Made by a program: the position numbers and the translations under genes. Below, one piece after another: positions 17,933-25,611 of a stretch of DNA of 64,000 nucleotides (position 1 is its first letter; each line of letters opens with the position of its first letter). This DNA is from Pseudodesulfovibrio sp. S3. Its GTDB lineage: Bacteria; Desulfobacterota; Desulfovibrionia; Desulfovibrionales; Desulfovibrionaceae. The stretch spans positions 337,962 through 401,961 of the forward strand of contig NZ_QTZO01000001.1 in NCBI RefSeq assembly GCF_004025585.1, read 5' to 3'. The notes under the pieces are model-generated. The model was not told the origin of the DNA, did no database searches, and saw only the letters and a list, made by a program, of their open reading frames with translations.

Positions 17933-18356
17933 TGCCGTTGTTCTGATAGTAGATGATGAGGTGGGGTTTGTGGAAACCATGTCCAAGCGGTTGGAGAAGC
18001 GCAACATGGTCGTCTACCAGGCCTTCGACGGAGACGGAGCCATGAATCAGCTTGCTGCGCATTCAGACATCCAGGTCGTGATTCTGGACATGAAGATGCC
18101 CGGCAAGGACGGGATCGTCGTCCTGCAGGAGATCAAGGAAACCTATCCCCTGGTGGAGGTCATCATGCTGACCGGTCATGCAACTGTTCCCTCGGCCGTG
18201 GAAGGCATGCAGCACGGCGCGTTCGATTACCTGATGAAGCCGTGCAGTTTTGACGAGCTGAATCAGAAGATTCGGGAAGCCCGCTCGCTCAAGGAGGAGC
18301 ATGACGAAGAGGTGGTTGAGGCCAGGATCAATGACATATCCGGTCGTATGGCGTAA
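17925..18356 (+). CDS. single-domain response regulator 1 of the TauE cluster
   Basis: 143 residues from an ATG at 17925 with AGGAGA six bases upstream; a GTG at 17901 further in the kinase gene is less likely. Receiver residues: D10-D11, phosphoacceptor D55 (VVILDMKMPGKDG), Thr in IMLTGHATVP, Lys in YLMKPCSF. A C-terminal tail of about 20 charged residues follows the receiver. No DNA-binding or enzymatic output domain, so it is either a phosphate relay protein or acts by protein contact. Overlap with the kinase gene by eight bases implies translational coupling. Confidence 0.93.
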   Translation: MTDAVVLIVDDEVGFVETMSKRLEKRNMVVYQAFDGDGAMNQLAAHSDIQVVILDMKMPGKDGIVVLQEIKETYPLVEVIMLTGHATVPSAVEGMQHGAFDYLMKPCSFDELNQKIREARSLKEEHDEEVVEARINDISGRMA

Positions 18357-18401
18357 GGTGCGGGTAAAAACGTGTGCGGGACATTGGCCGGAGACCGGAG
18401 C

Positions 18402-18770
18402 GTGAAGCTGCTTATCGTTGATGATGAGACAGGGTTTGCCGAAGTCTTGTGCAAGCGCATGAGAAGACGGGGGGTGGATGCTACTCCGGCTTCAAACGGC
18501 GAGGAAGCTGTGCGCCTGCTTCGCCGAAACGAGTATGATCTGGCCATCGTGGACCTCAAGCTTCAGGGGATGGACGGTGTTGAAATCCTGAAGGTTTTTA
18601 AACTGATGGCGCCGGATATGCCAGTGCTCATGCTCACGGGGCATGGGAGTGTAGAGGCTCGTGACGAGTGTATCAAGCTCGGTGCAGCCGGGTATTTGTC
18701 CAAGCCTTTTGACTTTGAAAAACTGTATGGCAAGGCATTGCGCCTGGGTGCAGGGAGTGTGTCCTCATGA
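18402..18770 (+). CDS. single-domain response regulator 2 of the TauE cluster
   Basis: 122 residues from a GTG at 18402 (VKLLIVDDE), which puts the receiver fold at the N-terminus; an upstream GTG at 18372 is possible. D7-D8, phosphoacceptor D51 (LAIVDLKLQGMDG), Thr in LMLTGHGSVEA and Lys in YLSKPFDF are present. No output domain. It overlaps the next receiver gene by four bases (ATGA), so the two are translationally coupled. Confidence 0.92.
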   Translation: MKLLIVDDETGFAEVLCKRMRRRGVDATPASNGEEAVRLLRRNEYDLAIVDLKLQGMDGVEILKVFKLMAPDMPVLMLTGHGSVEARDECIKLGAAGYLSKPFDFEKLYGKALRLGAGSVSS

Positions 18771-19150
18771 GTGATATCAGAGTGCTGCTCATCGACGATG
18801 AGGTCGATTATATCACGACCTTGGCCAAGCGTCTCGACCGCAGGGGACTCTCAATATCCCTGGCAGGCGGAGGGGGGCAGGCTCTTGAGCTTATGGCGCG
18901 GGAAACGTTCGATGTGGTTCTGCTTGATATCAAGATGGCCGGTATGGATGGAATCAAGACGTTAAGCGAGATCAAACAGCGGCACCCTCAGGTGGAGGTG
19001 ATCATGCTTACCGGTCACGCCAACACGAATCTTGTCATTTCGAGCTTGGCCATGGGGGCTTACGATTATCTGATGAAACCGGTGGACGTGGATGCCCTGA
19101 TCCTCAAGATCGAGGACGCGGCAGCAAGGAAAAAAAGCAATCTGGAGTGA
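18767..19150 (+). CDS. single-domain response regulator 3 of the TauE cluster
   Basis: 127 residues with D10-D11, phosphoacceptor D54 (VVLLDIKMAGMDG), Thr in IMLTGHANTN and Lys in YLMKPVDVDAL. Receiver only. It starts inside the stop of receiver 2 (ATGA overlap) and ends 62 bases before the exporter start. The YDYLMKP segment is nearly the same as in receiver 1 (FDYLMKP), which supports gene duplication within the cluster. Confidence 0.93.
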   Translation: MSDIRVLLIDDEVDYITTLAKRLDRRGLSISLAGGGGQALELMARETFDVVLLDIKMAGMDGIKTLSEIKQRHPQVEVIMLTGHANTNLVISSLAMGAYDYLMKPVDVDALILKIEDAAARKKSNLE

Positions 19151-19212
19151 TGGGGCGCAGCGCCAAGGCTTCGGATGGGCATAAACCAAACAAGAGGAAG
19201 CGAGGAATAGTT

Positions 19213-20487
19213 ATGCGTTTTTTTAATCAGTGGGGAAGGTTCATGTTGGCGGGGGCCGGTGCTCTCGCTCAATGGGAAATCGAAAATGCCAAGTCCATAA
19301 CGAGTAGCCGAAAGAAGCTTATAATCATTGGATTGATGATCATTCCCATCATTTTGGGAGGTATTGCCTTTGCCGATGAGCTTGGCCCTGTCCTGCCGCA
19401 GTTGCTGGGCGGGAAGAAGGCCTACAGTCCCGCCTTCTACAGCATGGGCATCTTTTTCGTGTCCATTGCCATCGGCGTGGGCGCCGGTCTGATCACCGGT
19501 TGCATCGGTGCCGGAGGCGGATTCATCATTGCTCCGGCCCTCATGTCAGCAGGGATCAAGGGCATCCTGGCGGTCGGTACCGATCTGTTTCACATCTTTG
19601 CCAAGGCGATCATGGGAAGCGTTATTCACCGCAAGCTCGGCAACGTATCAGTGCCGCTGGCAGCGGTCTTCCTCGTGGGTGCCATTATCGGGGCCACGGC
19701 AGGCGGTCTCATCAACCGTATCCTGTATGAGATCAACCCCGTGCTCAGCGATGCTTTCATCACCTCGGTCTATTCCTTCATGCTCGGCTTCCTCGGCTTC
19801 TATGCCCTGACTGACTTCCTGCGTTCCCGCAAGACGGCCAGCGGCGGCGGGGCACATGGCGGAGAGGGTGTGGAGCTCGGCGCCATGTCCCGGAGTCTGC
19901 AGGATGTCAACTTCCCGCCCATGGTCAAGTTCGATCAGGATCTGGTTCCCGGCGGACGGAGCATCTCCTGGATTTTCCTGGTTCTGTCCGGTGCGCTTGT
20001 CGGACTGGCCGCAGGCATCATGGGTGTGGGGGGCGGCTTCCTGACCTTCCCGATCTTCGTCTATGTTCTGGGCGTGTCGTCCATGACCACCGTTGGGACC
20101 GACATCTTTCAGATCGTGTTTACGGCGGGTTTTGCCTCCATCACCCAGTACGCCATCTACGGCTTCATCTTCTATACCCTGGCCATGGGGATGCTCATCG
20201 GTTCTTTGCTGGGTATTCAGATTGGGGCGTTGGTTACCAAGGTCGTACCCGGCATCACCATCCGTGGCTTCTATGCCATGGCGGTCCTGGCCGGTTTCAT
20301 GAACCGTATCTTCGCCCTGCCGGGCAAGCTTGCCGAAATGGACATCATTTCCATGTCGCCTGGAGTTGGCAGCGTGCTTAACAGCATTGGTATCTGGGCA
20401 TTTTTCATCGTAATCGGCGGGTTTTCCGTCTGGGTCATCGGGACGTTCCTGATGAACATATCCGCGCTCAAGAGAAAGGAGGCATAG
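19213..20487 (+). CDS. TauE/SafE (TSUP) family exporter, probable sulfite/organosulfur anion transporter
   Basis: 424 residues from the ATG at 19213, which has GAGGAA at good spacing; an upstream frame from 19147 lacks this. Two TauE half-repeats carry the signature glycine motifs GAGGGFIIAPAL (about 99-110) and GVGGGFLTFPIF (about 271-282). There are roughly eight or more membrane helices, a Gly-rich cytoplasmic loop at 205-230, and an extended N-terminus with one extra helix (34-54). Typical TSUP proteins are about 250 residues, so this is a large form. The family exports sulfite, sulfoacetate or related anions in characterised cases; specificity here is inferred only. It sits between the receivers and a two-TM partner gene starting four bases after its stop. 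Confidence 0.9.
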   Translation: MRFFNQWGRFMLAGAGALAQWEIENAKSITSSRKKLIIIGLMIIPIILGGIAFADELGPVLPQLLGGKKAYSPAFYSMGIFFVSIAIGVGAGLITGCIGAGGGFIIAPALMSAGIKGILAVGTDLFHIFAKAIMGSVIHRKLGNVSVPLAAVFLVGAIIGATAGGLINRILYEINPVLSDAFITSVYSFMLGFLGFYALTDFLRSRKTASGGGAHGGEGVELGAMSRSLQDVNFPPMVKFDQDLVPGGRSISWIFLVLSGALVGLAAGIMGVGGGFLTFPIFVYVLGVSSMTTVGTDIFQIVFTAGFASITQYAIYGFIFYTLAMGMLIGSLLGIQIGALVTKVVPGITIRGFYAMAVLAGFMNRIFALPGKLAEMDIISMSPGVGSVLNSIGIWAFFIVIGGFSVWVIGTFLMNISALKRKEA

Positions 20488-20491
20488 GGTC

Positions 20492-21178
20492 ATGATTTAT
20501 AACAAGAAGGAATTCTATTTGGGAGTATCCCTCCTGTCGGTGTTCTTCCTGGTGTTGTTCTTCATGTTCCAGCCACTGTTTGATGGACACAACGCCATGC
20601 AGTACCTGGATAATCTGTACAACTCCATTTCCAAGGGATCGGTTAACTATGCTCCCCAACTCAAGGCGGAGACCGATGCTTTCAATGACAAGAACGTGGA
20701 TTTCAAGTTGACCTACGGAACCGAAGCCCAAGCGCAGCAATCCCAATTGCTGTTCGAGAAGGCTGGCAGCAACGCGGTTGCCGATGGCAAGGTCTTGCAG
20801 GTTTCGGGTTCGCTGGGTGCCATTTTGGCCGCCAGCCTGGTCGATGCCGAGGCCATGTATCATAATGACGCGAAGGCCATAGAAGACAGGTACGGGCTTG
20901 ATGCCCGCCGGGCCGTCTTCAATTGGTGGACCAGCATGAAGCTCATGGACAAGGTGCTGACGACGCAGGGAGAGTTCAAGGCCGCCAAGATAATAGGTGT
21001 TGTCCAGGCCAAGGCCGTGGAAGCCGCCTACAACTACTTCAAGGTGGAGCCGGTGCACATCATGGACAAGATCGGATTGGTGATCTTCTCCCTTGCTTTC
21101 TACGTGTTCTATACCTTGTGGTACGGCTTCGCCATTCTCTTCATCTTTGAAGGATGGGGACTCAGGCTCAGTCATTAG
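20492..21178 (+). CDS. two-TM protein of unknown function linked to the TauE exporter
   Basis: 228 residues with membrane helices near 10-28 and 188-216 and an approximately 155-residue soluble domain between them, which by topology is periplasmic. The soluble part is helix-rich (QLKAETDAFNDKNVDF, AILAASLVDAEAMYHNDAK) and has no cysteines or known motif that I can see. The start ATG follows GGAGG. The gene is four bases after the exporter and ends at a strong hairpin, so it is almost certainly part of the same transcript. An accessory subunit or sensor for the exporter is an inference from position. Confidence 0.85.
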   Translation: MIYNKKEFYLGVSLLSVFFLVLFFMFQPLFDGHNAMQYLDNLYNSISKGSVNYAPQLKAETDAFNDKNVDFKLTYGTEAQAQQSQLLFEKAGSNAVADGKVLQVSGSLGAILAASLVDAEAMYHNDAKAIEDRYGLDARRAVFNWWTSMKLMDKVLTTQGEFKAAKIIGVVQAKAVEAAYNYFKVEPVHIMDKIGLVIFSLAFYVFYTLWYGFAILFIFEGWGLRLSH

Positions 21179-21206
21179 TTTTAATTGCATACCAACCTTA
21201 GCCCTA

Positions 21207-21242
21207 GCATGGCCCGGCAGCAGTCTGCCTGCCGGGCCATGC
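21207..21242 (+). terminator. 14-bp hairpin after the two-TM gene (no T tract)
   Basis: Perfect stem GCATGGCCCGGCAG / CTGCCGGGCCATGC with an eight-base loop. It lacks a T run, so it is either a factor-dependent terminator or an mRNA-stabilising hairpin that lowers expression of the downstream PAS kinase and activator. Confidence 0.6.
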
Positions 21243-21309
21243 GTCCTGATGATGAAACGATTTACTTGCATTGGAACTAACTGTATTTTCTCCCGATGAG
21301 GAAGTCTGC

Positions 21310-22794
21310 ATGAACCTCCAGAATTATTACGACGCCGTCATGGAGTTGAGCCACGGGATAGTGGTGACGCTCGATTACGATGGAGGAATCATTCACGGCA
21401 ATACCGAACTCGAAACCCTGTCCGGCTACAGGATTGAGGAGCTGGCAGGGAAGGATTGGTTTGAGGTCTTCATATTCAAGGATGAACGTGCTGTCGCCCG
21501 GCGTGCCATTTTTGAAAGCGCACACGGACAGGGGATGTCCGCCTTTGCCGGGAGAATTCGGGCCAAGGATGGTGACACAGTCTACGTCAACTGGAATCTG
21601 AAGCCGTTGGCTGATTCCAATGGCAAATTCGTCAGCCTGCTGTGTGTCGGGCAGGACGTGACGGATTTGGTCCTGCGAGAAAAAGGGCTTTTGCGGGAGC
21701 GGTTTACCCTTATTGAACGTAACAAGGAATTGAGTTGCCTGTATGCCATCAGTCAGCTCATGGGCGATGTCAATGAGGACCTTGGAGTGCCGTTGAGCAA
21801 AGTCGTGAATCTGTTGCCCTCCGCTTTCCAGAATCCTGAAATGACCCGTGTGAAGCTTCGGCTGGGACATCGGAAGTGGGAAACCCCGGGCTATGAGGAT
21901 ACGGAGTTCATGCTTCGATCCGATTTGATGGTGAACATGGAGAAGCGGGGCTCTCTGAGCGTTGCTGTCAGTGAGGATGCCTTTCGTCCCGGATTCATTG
22001 AGGACGAGAGAGATCTGTTCGCCACGGTGGTGCAGCAGGTGGTGGTGCTGATTTCCAAGAAGGAAACGCGTATGGCCAAACTGGAGCTGGAGCGGCAACT
22101 CCGGCAATCCGATCGGCTGGCCAAGATCGGGCAGTTTTCCGCAGGGGTGGCGCATGAGATCAATGAGCCGTTGGCTAATATCCTCGGATTTGCCGAGCTG
22201 GCTCTTCAGACTCCGAACCTGTCCGAACAATTGGTTACCGATCTCAACAATATTGTTGACTCCTCGTTGCATGCTCGCGAAATAATTCGGAAGTTGATGT
22301 TCTTCGGCCGACAGCTTCCGCCGCAACCGACCCTTATAGATTTTAACGATACCGTTGAGCAGGCATTGCGCATTACTGAATCCGGAGCCATGCGCGGCGA
22401 TATCGAACTGGTGCGGGAGTATGACACATCCTTGCCGAAGCTGTTGGCGGACCCGCAGCACATAAAGCAGGTGGTGGTCAATCTGGTGGTGAATTCCATC
22501 CAGGCCATGGGCGAGGGCGGAAGGGTGACCATCCGTACCATGAGCCACCAGAATGACGCGTATCTCATTATTGAAGACAATGGGCCGGGCATGACACCGG
22601 ACGTGCTCAAGATGATTTTCACGCCTTTTTTCACCACTAAGGACGTCGACAAGGGATCAGGCCTCGGATTGTCCGTGATCCACGGCATAGTCAAAGCCCA
22701 CGGTGGCGTTATTCAGGTGGAAAGTGCACCGGGACAGGGGACAAGGGTGGAAGTGGCCTTTCCCTGCCCGCAGCAGTGCAAGGGGGATGAATGA
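21310..22794 (+). CDS. soluble PAS-domain histidine kinase
   Basis: 494 residues from the ATG at 21310, preceded by GAGGAA. No membrane helix, so cytoplasmic. An N-terminal PAS domain (about 8-130, with LSGYRIEELAGKDWFEVFI and the PAC-like DGDTVYVNWNLKPL) is followed by a GAF-like or helical region to about 255, then HisKA with His282 and HATPase ([33 protein letters not shown]). The phosphoacceptor motif reads HEINEPL instead of the usual HEINNPL. It overlaps the NtrC-type gene by four bases (ATGA), so the two form a cognate pair. Confidence 0.93.
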   Translation: MNLQNYYDAVMELSHGIVVTLDYDGGIIHGNTELETLSGYRIEELAGKDWFEVFIFKDERAVARRAIFESAHGQGMSAFAGRIRAKDGDTVYVNWNLKPLADSNGKFVSLLCVGQDVTDLVLREKGLLRERFTLIERNKELSCLYAISQLMGDVNEDLGVPLSKVVNLLPSAFQNPEMTRVKLRLGHRKWETPGYEDTEFMLRSDLMVNMEKRGSLSVAVSEDAFRPGFIEDERDLFATVVQQVVVLISKKETRMAKLELERQLRQSDRLAKIGQFSAGVAHEINEPLANILGFAELALQTPNLSEQLVTDLNNIVDSSLHAREIIRKLMFFGRQLPPQPTLIDFNDTVEQALRITESGAMRGDIELVREYDTSLPKLLADPQHIKQVVVNLVVNSIQAMGEGGRVTIRTMSHQNDAYLIIEDNGPGMTPDVLKMIFTPFFTTKDVDKGSGLGLSVIHGIVKAHGGVIQVESAPGQGTRVEVAFPCPQQCKGDE

Positions 22795-24140
22795 TGAGTG
22801 GTGCTATCCGTATCCTTGCCGTGGACGACAGCAAGTCCACCCTGGAGGTGCTCAAGCGAAACCTTCAACCCGCGGGCTACGAGGTCTTTACCTGCAATCG
22901 GGTGGATGAGGCCCTGGCCTTGTTGGAGGATCTGACCATAGACCTGGTCATCACCGACTATCGGATGCCTGTGTCTTCGGGGTTGGATCTCATCAAGCAC
23001 GTACGGGCCAACCTTCCTGATGTGGAAATAATGATGATCACCGGCTATCCTTCCATCCCCGGAGCCGTGGAAGCCATCAAGGACGGGGCAGGGGAGTACT
23101 TGGCCAAACCGTTCACCACGGAGGAGCTGCTGTCCTCGGTGAATCGCATTGTGGAGCGTTTGCAGAGAAGGCGCGTGCTTGCATCGGCAGACACCCCGCC
23201 ACATAATTTCGGCATCATCGGCACCTCTCCGGAGATGGAGCATGTCTTTCAGCGGATCAGCAAGGCTTCGGCTACTGACGCCAATGTCCTGATCAGTGGC
23301 GAGTCCGGTACGGGCAAGGAGTTGGTGGCTCGGGCAGTGCACTACAACAGTGACCGCCGGACCGCTTCATTCGTGCCGGTCAACTGCACGGCCATTCCGG
23401 ACAGCCTGGTGGAGAGCGAGCTTTTCGGGCACGTCAAGGGTGCCTTTACCGGCGCCAAGGAGTCCCGGGCCGGGTTTTTCGAGGCAGCCAACGGAGGTTC
23501 CATCTTCCTGGACGAAATCGGTGACACCAGTCCCAGTATGCAGGCCAAACTGCTCAGGGTCATCCAGTCCAAGGAGTTCTGCAAGGTTGGGTCCAGCATA
23601 GTGAAGACCGTGGATGTGCGCATCCTGGCGGCAACTCACAAGGACCTGCGCCGCATGGTGGATGAAGGGACCTTCCGCGAGGACCTTTACTACCGCATCA
23701 ATGTGGTGGACATTAAGGTTCCGCCTTTGTACGAACGCGGTGACGACATGTTCGTGCTCATCAACCACTTTTTGGCGCAGTTCTCCAAGGTCATGCACCG
23801 GACACCGCCGAGTCTTACGGATGAAGCCCTGCAGGCGCTACGGAGGCACGACTGGCCCGGCAACGTCCGAGAGCTGGAGAATCTCATTCAGCGGCTGGTC
23901 GTCATCGTGGATCATGACCCCATCGAAATCACGGACCTGCCCGAGACCATGCGGTTCAGTTTGCCCAGGGAGGGGAGCGTCAACCGTACGCTCGATGAAG
24001 TGGAATTCGAACATATCAAGAATGTTCTGGTCATGACCGGGGACAACAAGAGCCGTGCTGCAGAAGTCCTTGGCATCAATCGAAAGACGCTCAGGGAAAA
24101 GCTCAAGCGAATGGAGTTGCTCAAGCATCCCGGAGATTAG
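22791..24140 (+). CDS. NtrC-family sigma-54-dependent response regulator
   Basis: 449 residues: receiver (D12-D13, phosphoacceptor D56 in LVITDYRMP, Lys in YLAKPF), AAA+ domain with Walker A GESGTGKE, the sigma-54 contact loop GAFTGA (VKGAFTGAKESRAG), Walker B GGSIFLDEIGD and R-finger region, then a Fis-type helix-turn-helix (NKSRAAEVLGINRKTLREKL). It should bind an upstream palindrome and open sigma-54 promoters after phosphorylation by the kinase encoded just before. The cluster's own sigma-54 promoter at 16131 and palindrome at 15939 are the obvious targets (inference). Confidence 0.96.
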   Translation: MMSGAIRILAVDDSKSTLEVLKRNLQPAGYEVFTCNRVDEALALLEDLTIDLVITDYRMPVSSGLDLIKHVRANLPDVEIMMITGYPSIPGAVEAIKDGAGEYLAKPFTTEELLSSVNRIVERLQRRRVLASADTPPHNFGIIGTSPEMEHVFQRISKASATDANVLISGESGTGKELVARAVHYNSDRRTASFVPVNCTAIPDSLVESELFGHVKGAFTGAKESRAGFFEAANGGSIFLDEIGDTSPSMQAKLLRVIQSKEFCKVGSSIVKTVDVRILAATHKDLRRMVDEGTFREDLYYRINVVDIKVPPLYERGDDMFVLINHFLAQFSKVMHRTPPSLTDEALQALRRHDWPGNVRELENLIQRLVVIVDHDPIEITDLPETMRFSLPREGSVNRTLDEVEFEHIKNVLVMTGDNKSRAAEVLGINRKTLREKLKRMELLKHPGD

Positions 24141-24259
24141 CCATGCCAGTCTTGCCGGTGTGTTTCCGGCAATGGTTCCGGCGTATCCGATGAATCGGGA
24201 TCAGTATGACACTTGAGGCTTGACCCGTCTCTGTGAGTGTGAGAAAGGGCGGTGCAACG

Positions 24260-24287
24260 TTGACCTGCTTGTCAATACGGGTATGGT
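24260..24287 (+). promoter_or_regulatory. possible sigma-70-type promoter of the FUSC gene
   Basis: TTGACC, 16-base spacer, TATGGT, 30 bases before the start codon. Match is moderate and untested. Confidence 0.35.
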
Positions 24288-24317
24288 TGCATTCTCGGAC
24301 ACTCAACAAGGCGTACC

Positions 24318-25367
24318 ATGTCTTTCATCAGGGAACATTTCATTAACGGGCACGTGCGGCACGGCCTTAAGGTCGGGCTGGCCAGTGTACTGGCGTATTA
24401 TTTGTCCGGGTTTGTGGGGCTTCCCTACGCTTATTGGGCGGTCATCACCACCGTTATCGTCATGCAGATGCACGTGGCGGACTCAATCAATATGTGCCTG
24501 TATCGCTTTACCGGCACGGCCATTGGCGCGGTCATAGGCATACTGCTCATTCTGATCTTTCCGCCCACGCCCGGCGCCACCATGCTCGGCCTTTTTGTCG
24601 GAGCCGGAGTTTGCGCCTATCTGACACGCTACAATGAGCGATTCCGCATGGCGGCCATCACTGTGGCCATCGTGTTTCTGACCAGTCTGGACGCGGAGAA
24701 TCGTATCGAGTTCACCCTGTTCAGGGTGGTGGAGATCGGTGTTGGCGTACTCTGCGCGTTCGTCGTCTCGGTTGTTGTCTTGCCGAGTCGCGCCGGGGCG
24801 GTTCTGCGCGGGAAGCTGAGGGATCAGTATGAGGAACTGGCCACTCACTATACCATACTCATGGACAACTTTCTCAAGCGGCAAAAAAAGACGGACCCGG
24901 ACCTGTTTTTTGATCTGGCGGTAGAGGCCCAGAAGAATCGTGAGATGTTTCATAAGGTGTTTGTCACGGAAAGTCGTTTCTTCAGGGACGACGTGAGGTT
25001 GCTCTCCCTGCAGGTGACCGTGCTTCAGTCCGTGCTCGAGCGGCTTCAATCCATGCCCATCCTGTTGAACGACGTGGAGGGTGATGGGTTTGACATTATC
25101 ATGGCCCCTGAGCTTACCAGATTGGCCAAGGCCACTTCCGAGGCCTTGCGGGCCATTGGTCAGGGTGTTCCGCACGACACCCACGAGCTGGCTGCGGCTG
25201 TGGACGTCATTGAAAACCGTTTCATCGAGCTGCGAAGCCAGGGGGTGACCGGACGTTTCTCTGCCCGCCGTCTTTTTCAGGTGCTCAGTTTTATCAACAC
25301 CTCCCAACACCTTGGCGAATACGTTCTCGGCGTGCTCAACAAACCGGAGATGGCCCAATTGAAATAG
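24318..25367 (+). CDS. FUSC/aromatic acid exporter family membrane protein
   Basis: 349 residues. Five to six membrane helices in the first 165 residues (LKVGLASVLAYYLSGFVG, YAYWAVITTVIVMQMH, TAIGAVIGILLILIF, VVEIGVGVLCAFVVSVVVL) followed by a mostly helical cytoplasmic domain of about 180 residues. The order and the WAVITTVIVMQ motif match the fusaric-acid-resistance/ArAE group of proton-driven exporters of aromatic or carboxylic acids. Substrate unknown. It stands alone, with a terminator at 25391-25426. Confidence 0.83.
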   Translation: MSFIREHFINGHVRHGLKVGLASVLAYYLSGFVGLPYAYWAVITTVIVMQMHVADSINMCLYRFTGTAIGAVIGILLILIFPPTPGATMLGLFVGAGVCAYLTRYNERFRMAAITVAIVFLTSLDAENRIEFTLFRVVEIGVGVLCAFVVSVVVLPSRAGAVLRGKLRDQYEELATHYTILMDNFLKRQKKTDPDLFFDLAVEAQKNREMFHKVFVTESRFFRDDVRLLSLQVTVLQSVLERLQSMPILLNDVEGDGFDIIMAPELTRLAKATSEALRAIGQGVPHDTHELAAAVDVIENRFIELRSQGVTGRFSARRLFQVLSFINTSQHLGEYVLGVLNKPEMAQLK

Positions 25368-25390
25368 GTGGATTGAGCTTTGGTGCACAG

Positions 25391-25426
25391 AGGATTCACG
25401 GTGAATTGCCGCGAATCCTTTTTTTT
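25391..25426 (+). terminator. intrinsic terminator after the FUSC gene
   Basis: Stem AGGATTC-A-CGG / CCG-C-GAATCCT with one mismatch, then eight T. Confidence 0.85.
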
Positions 25427-25611
25427 GTTCATGGTGTTTGATTATGAAATTAAGAAATGACTCAATTGTTCCTTTATTTTTATTGGATGAATAAAGATTT
25501 ACCCTAATCAGGTTGACATGAAGCCATGCCCGTAAGAAATAGGAGGGTGAGGGAAGGGCTGTTGGGCAAGTTGAGAGTCATATTTTTTTAATCGAGTGGA
25601 GGAGAAATTCG

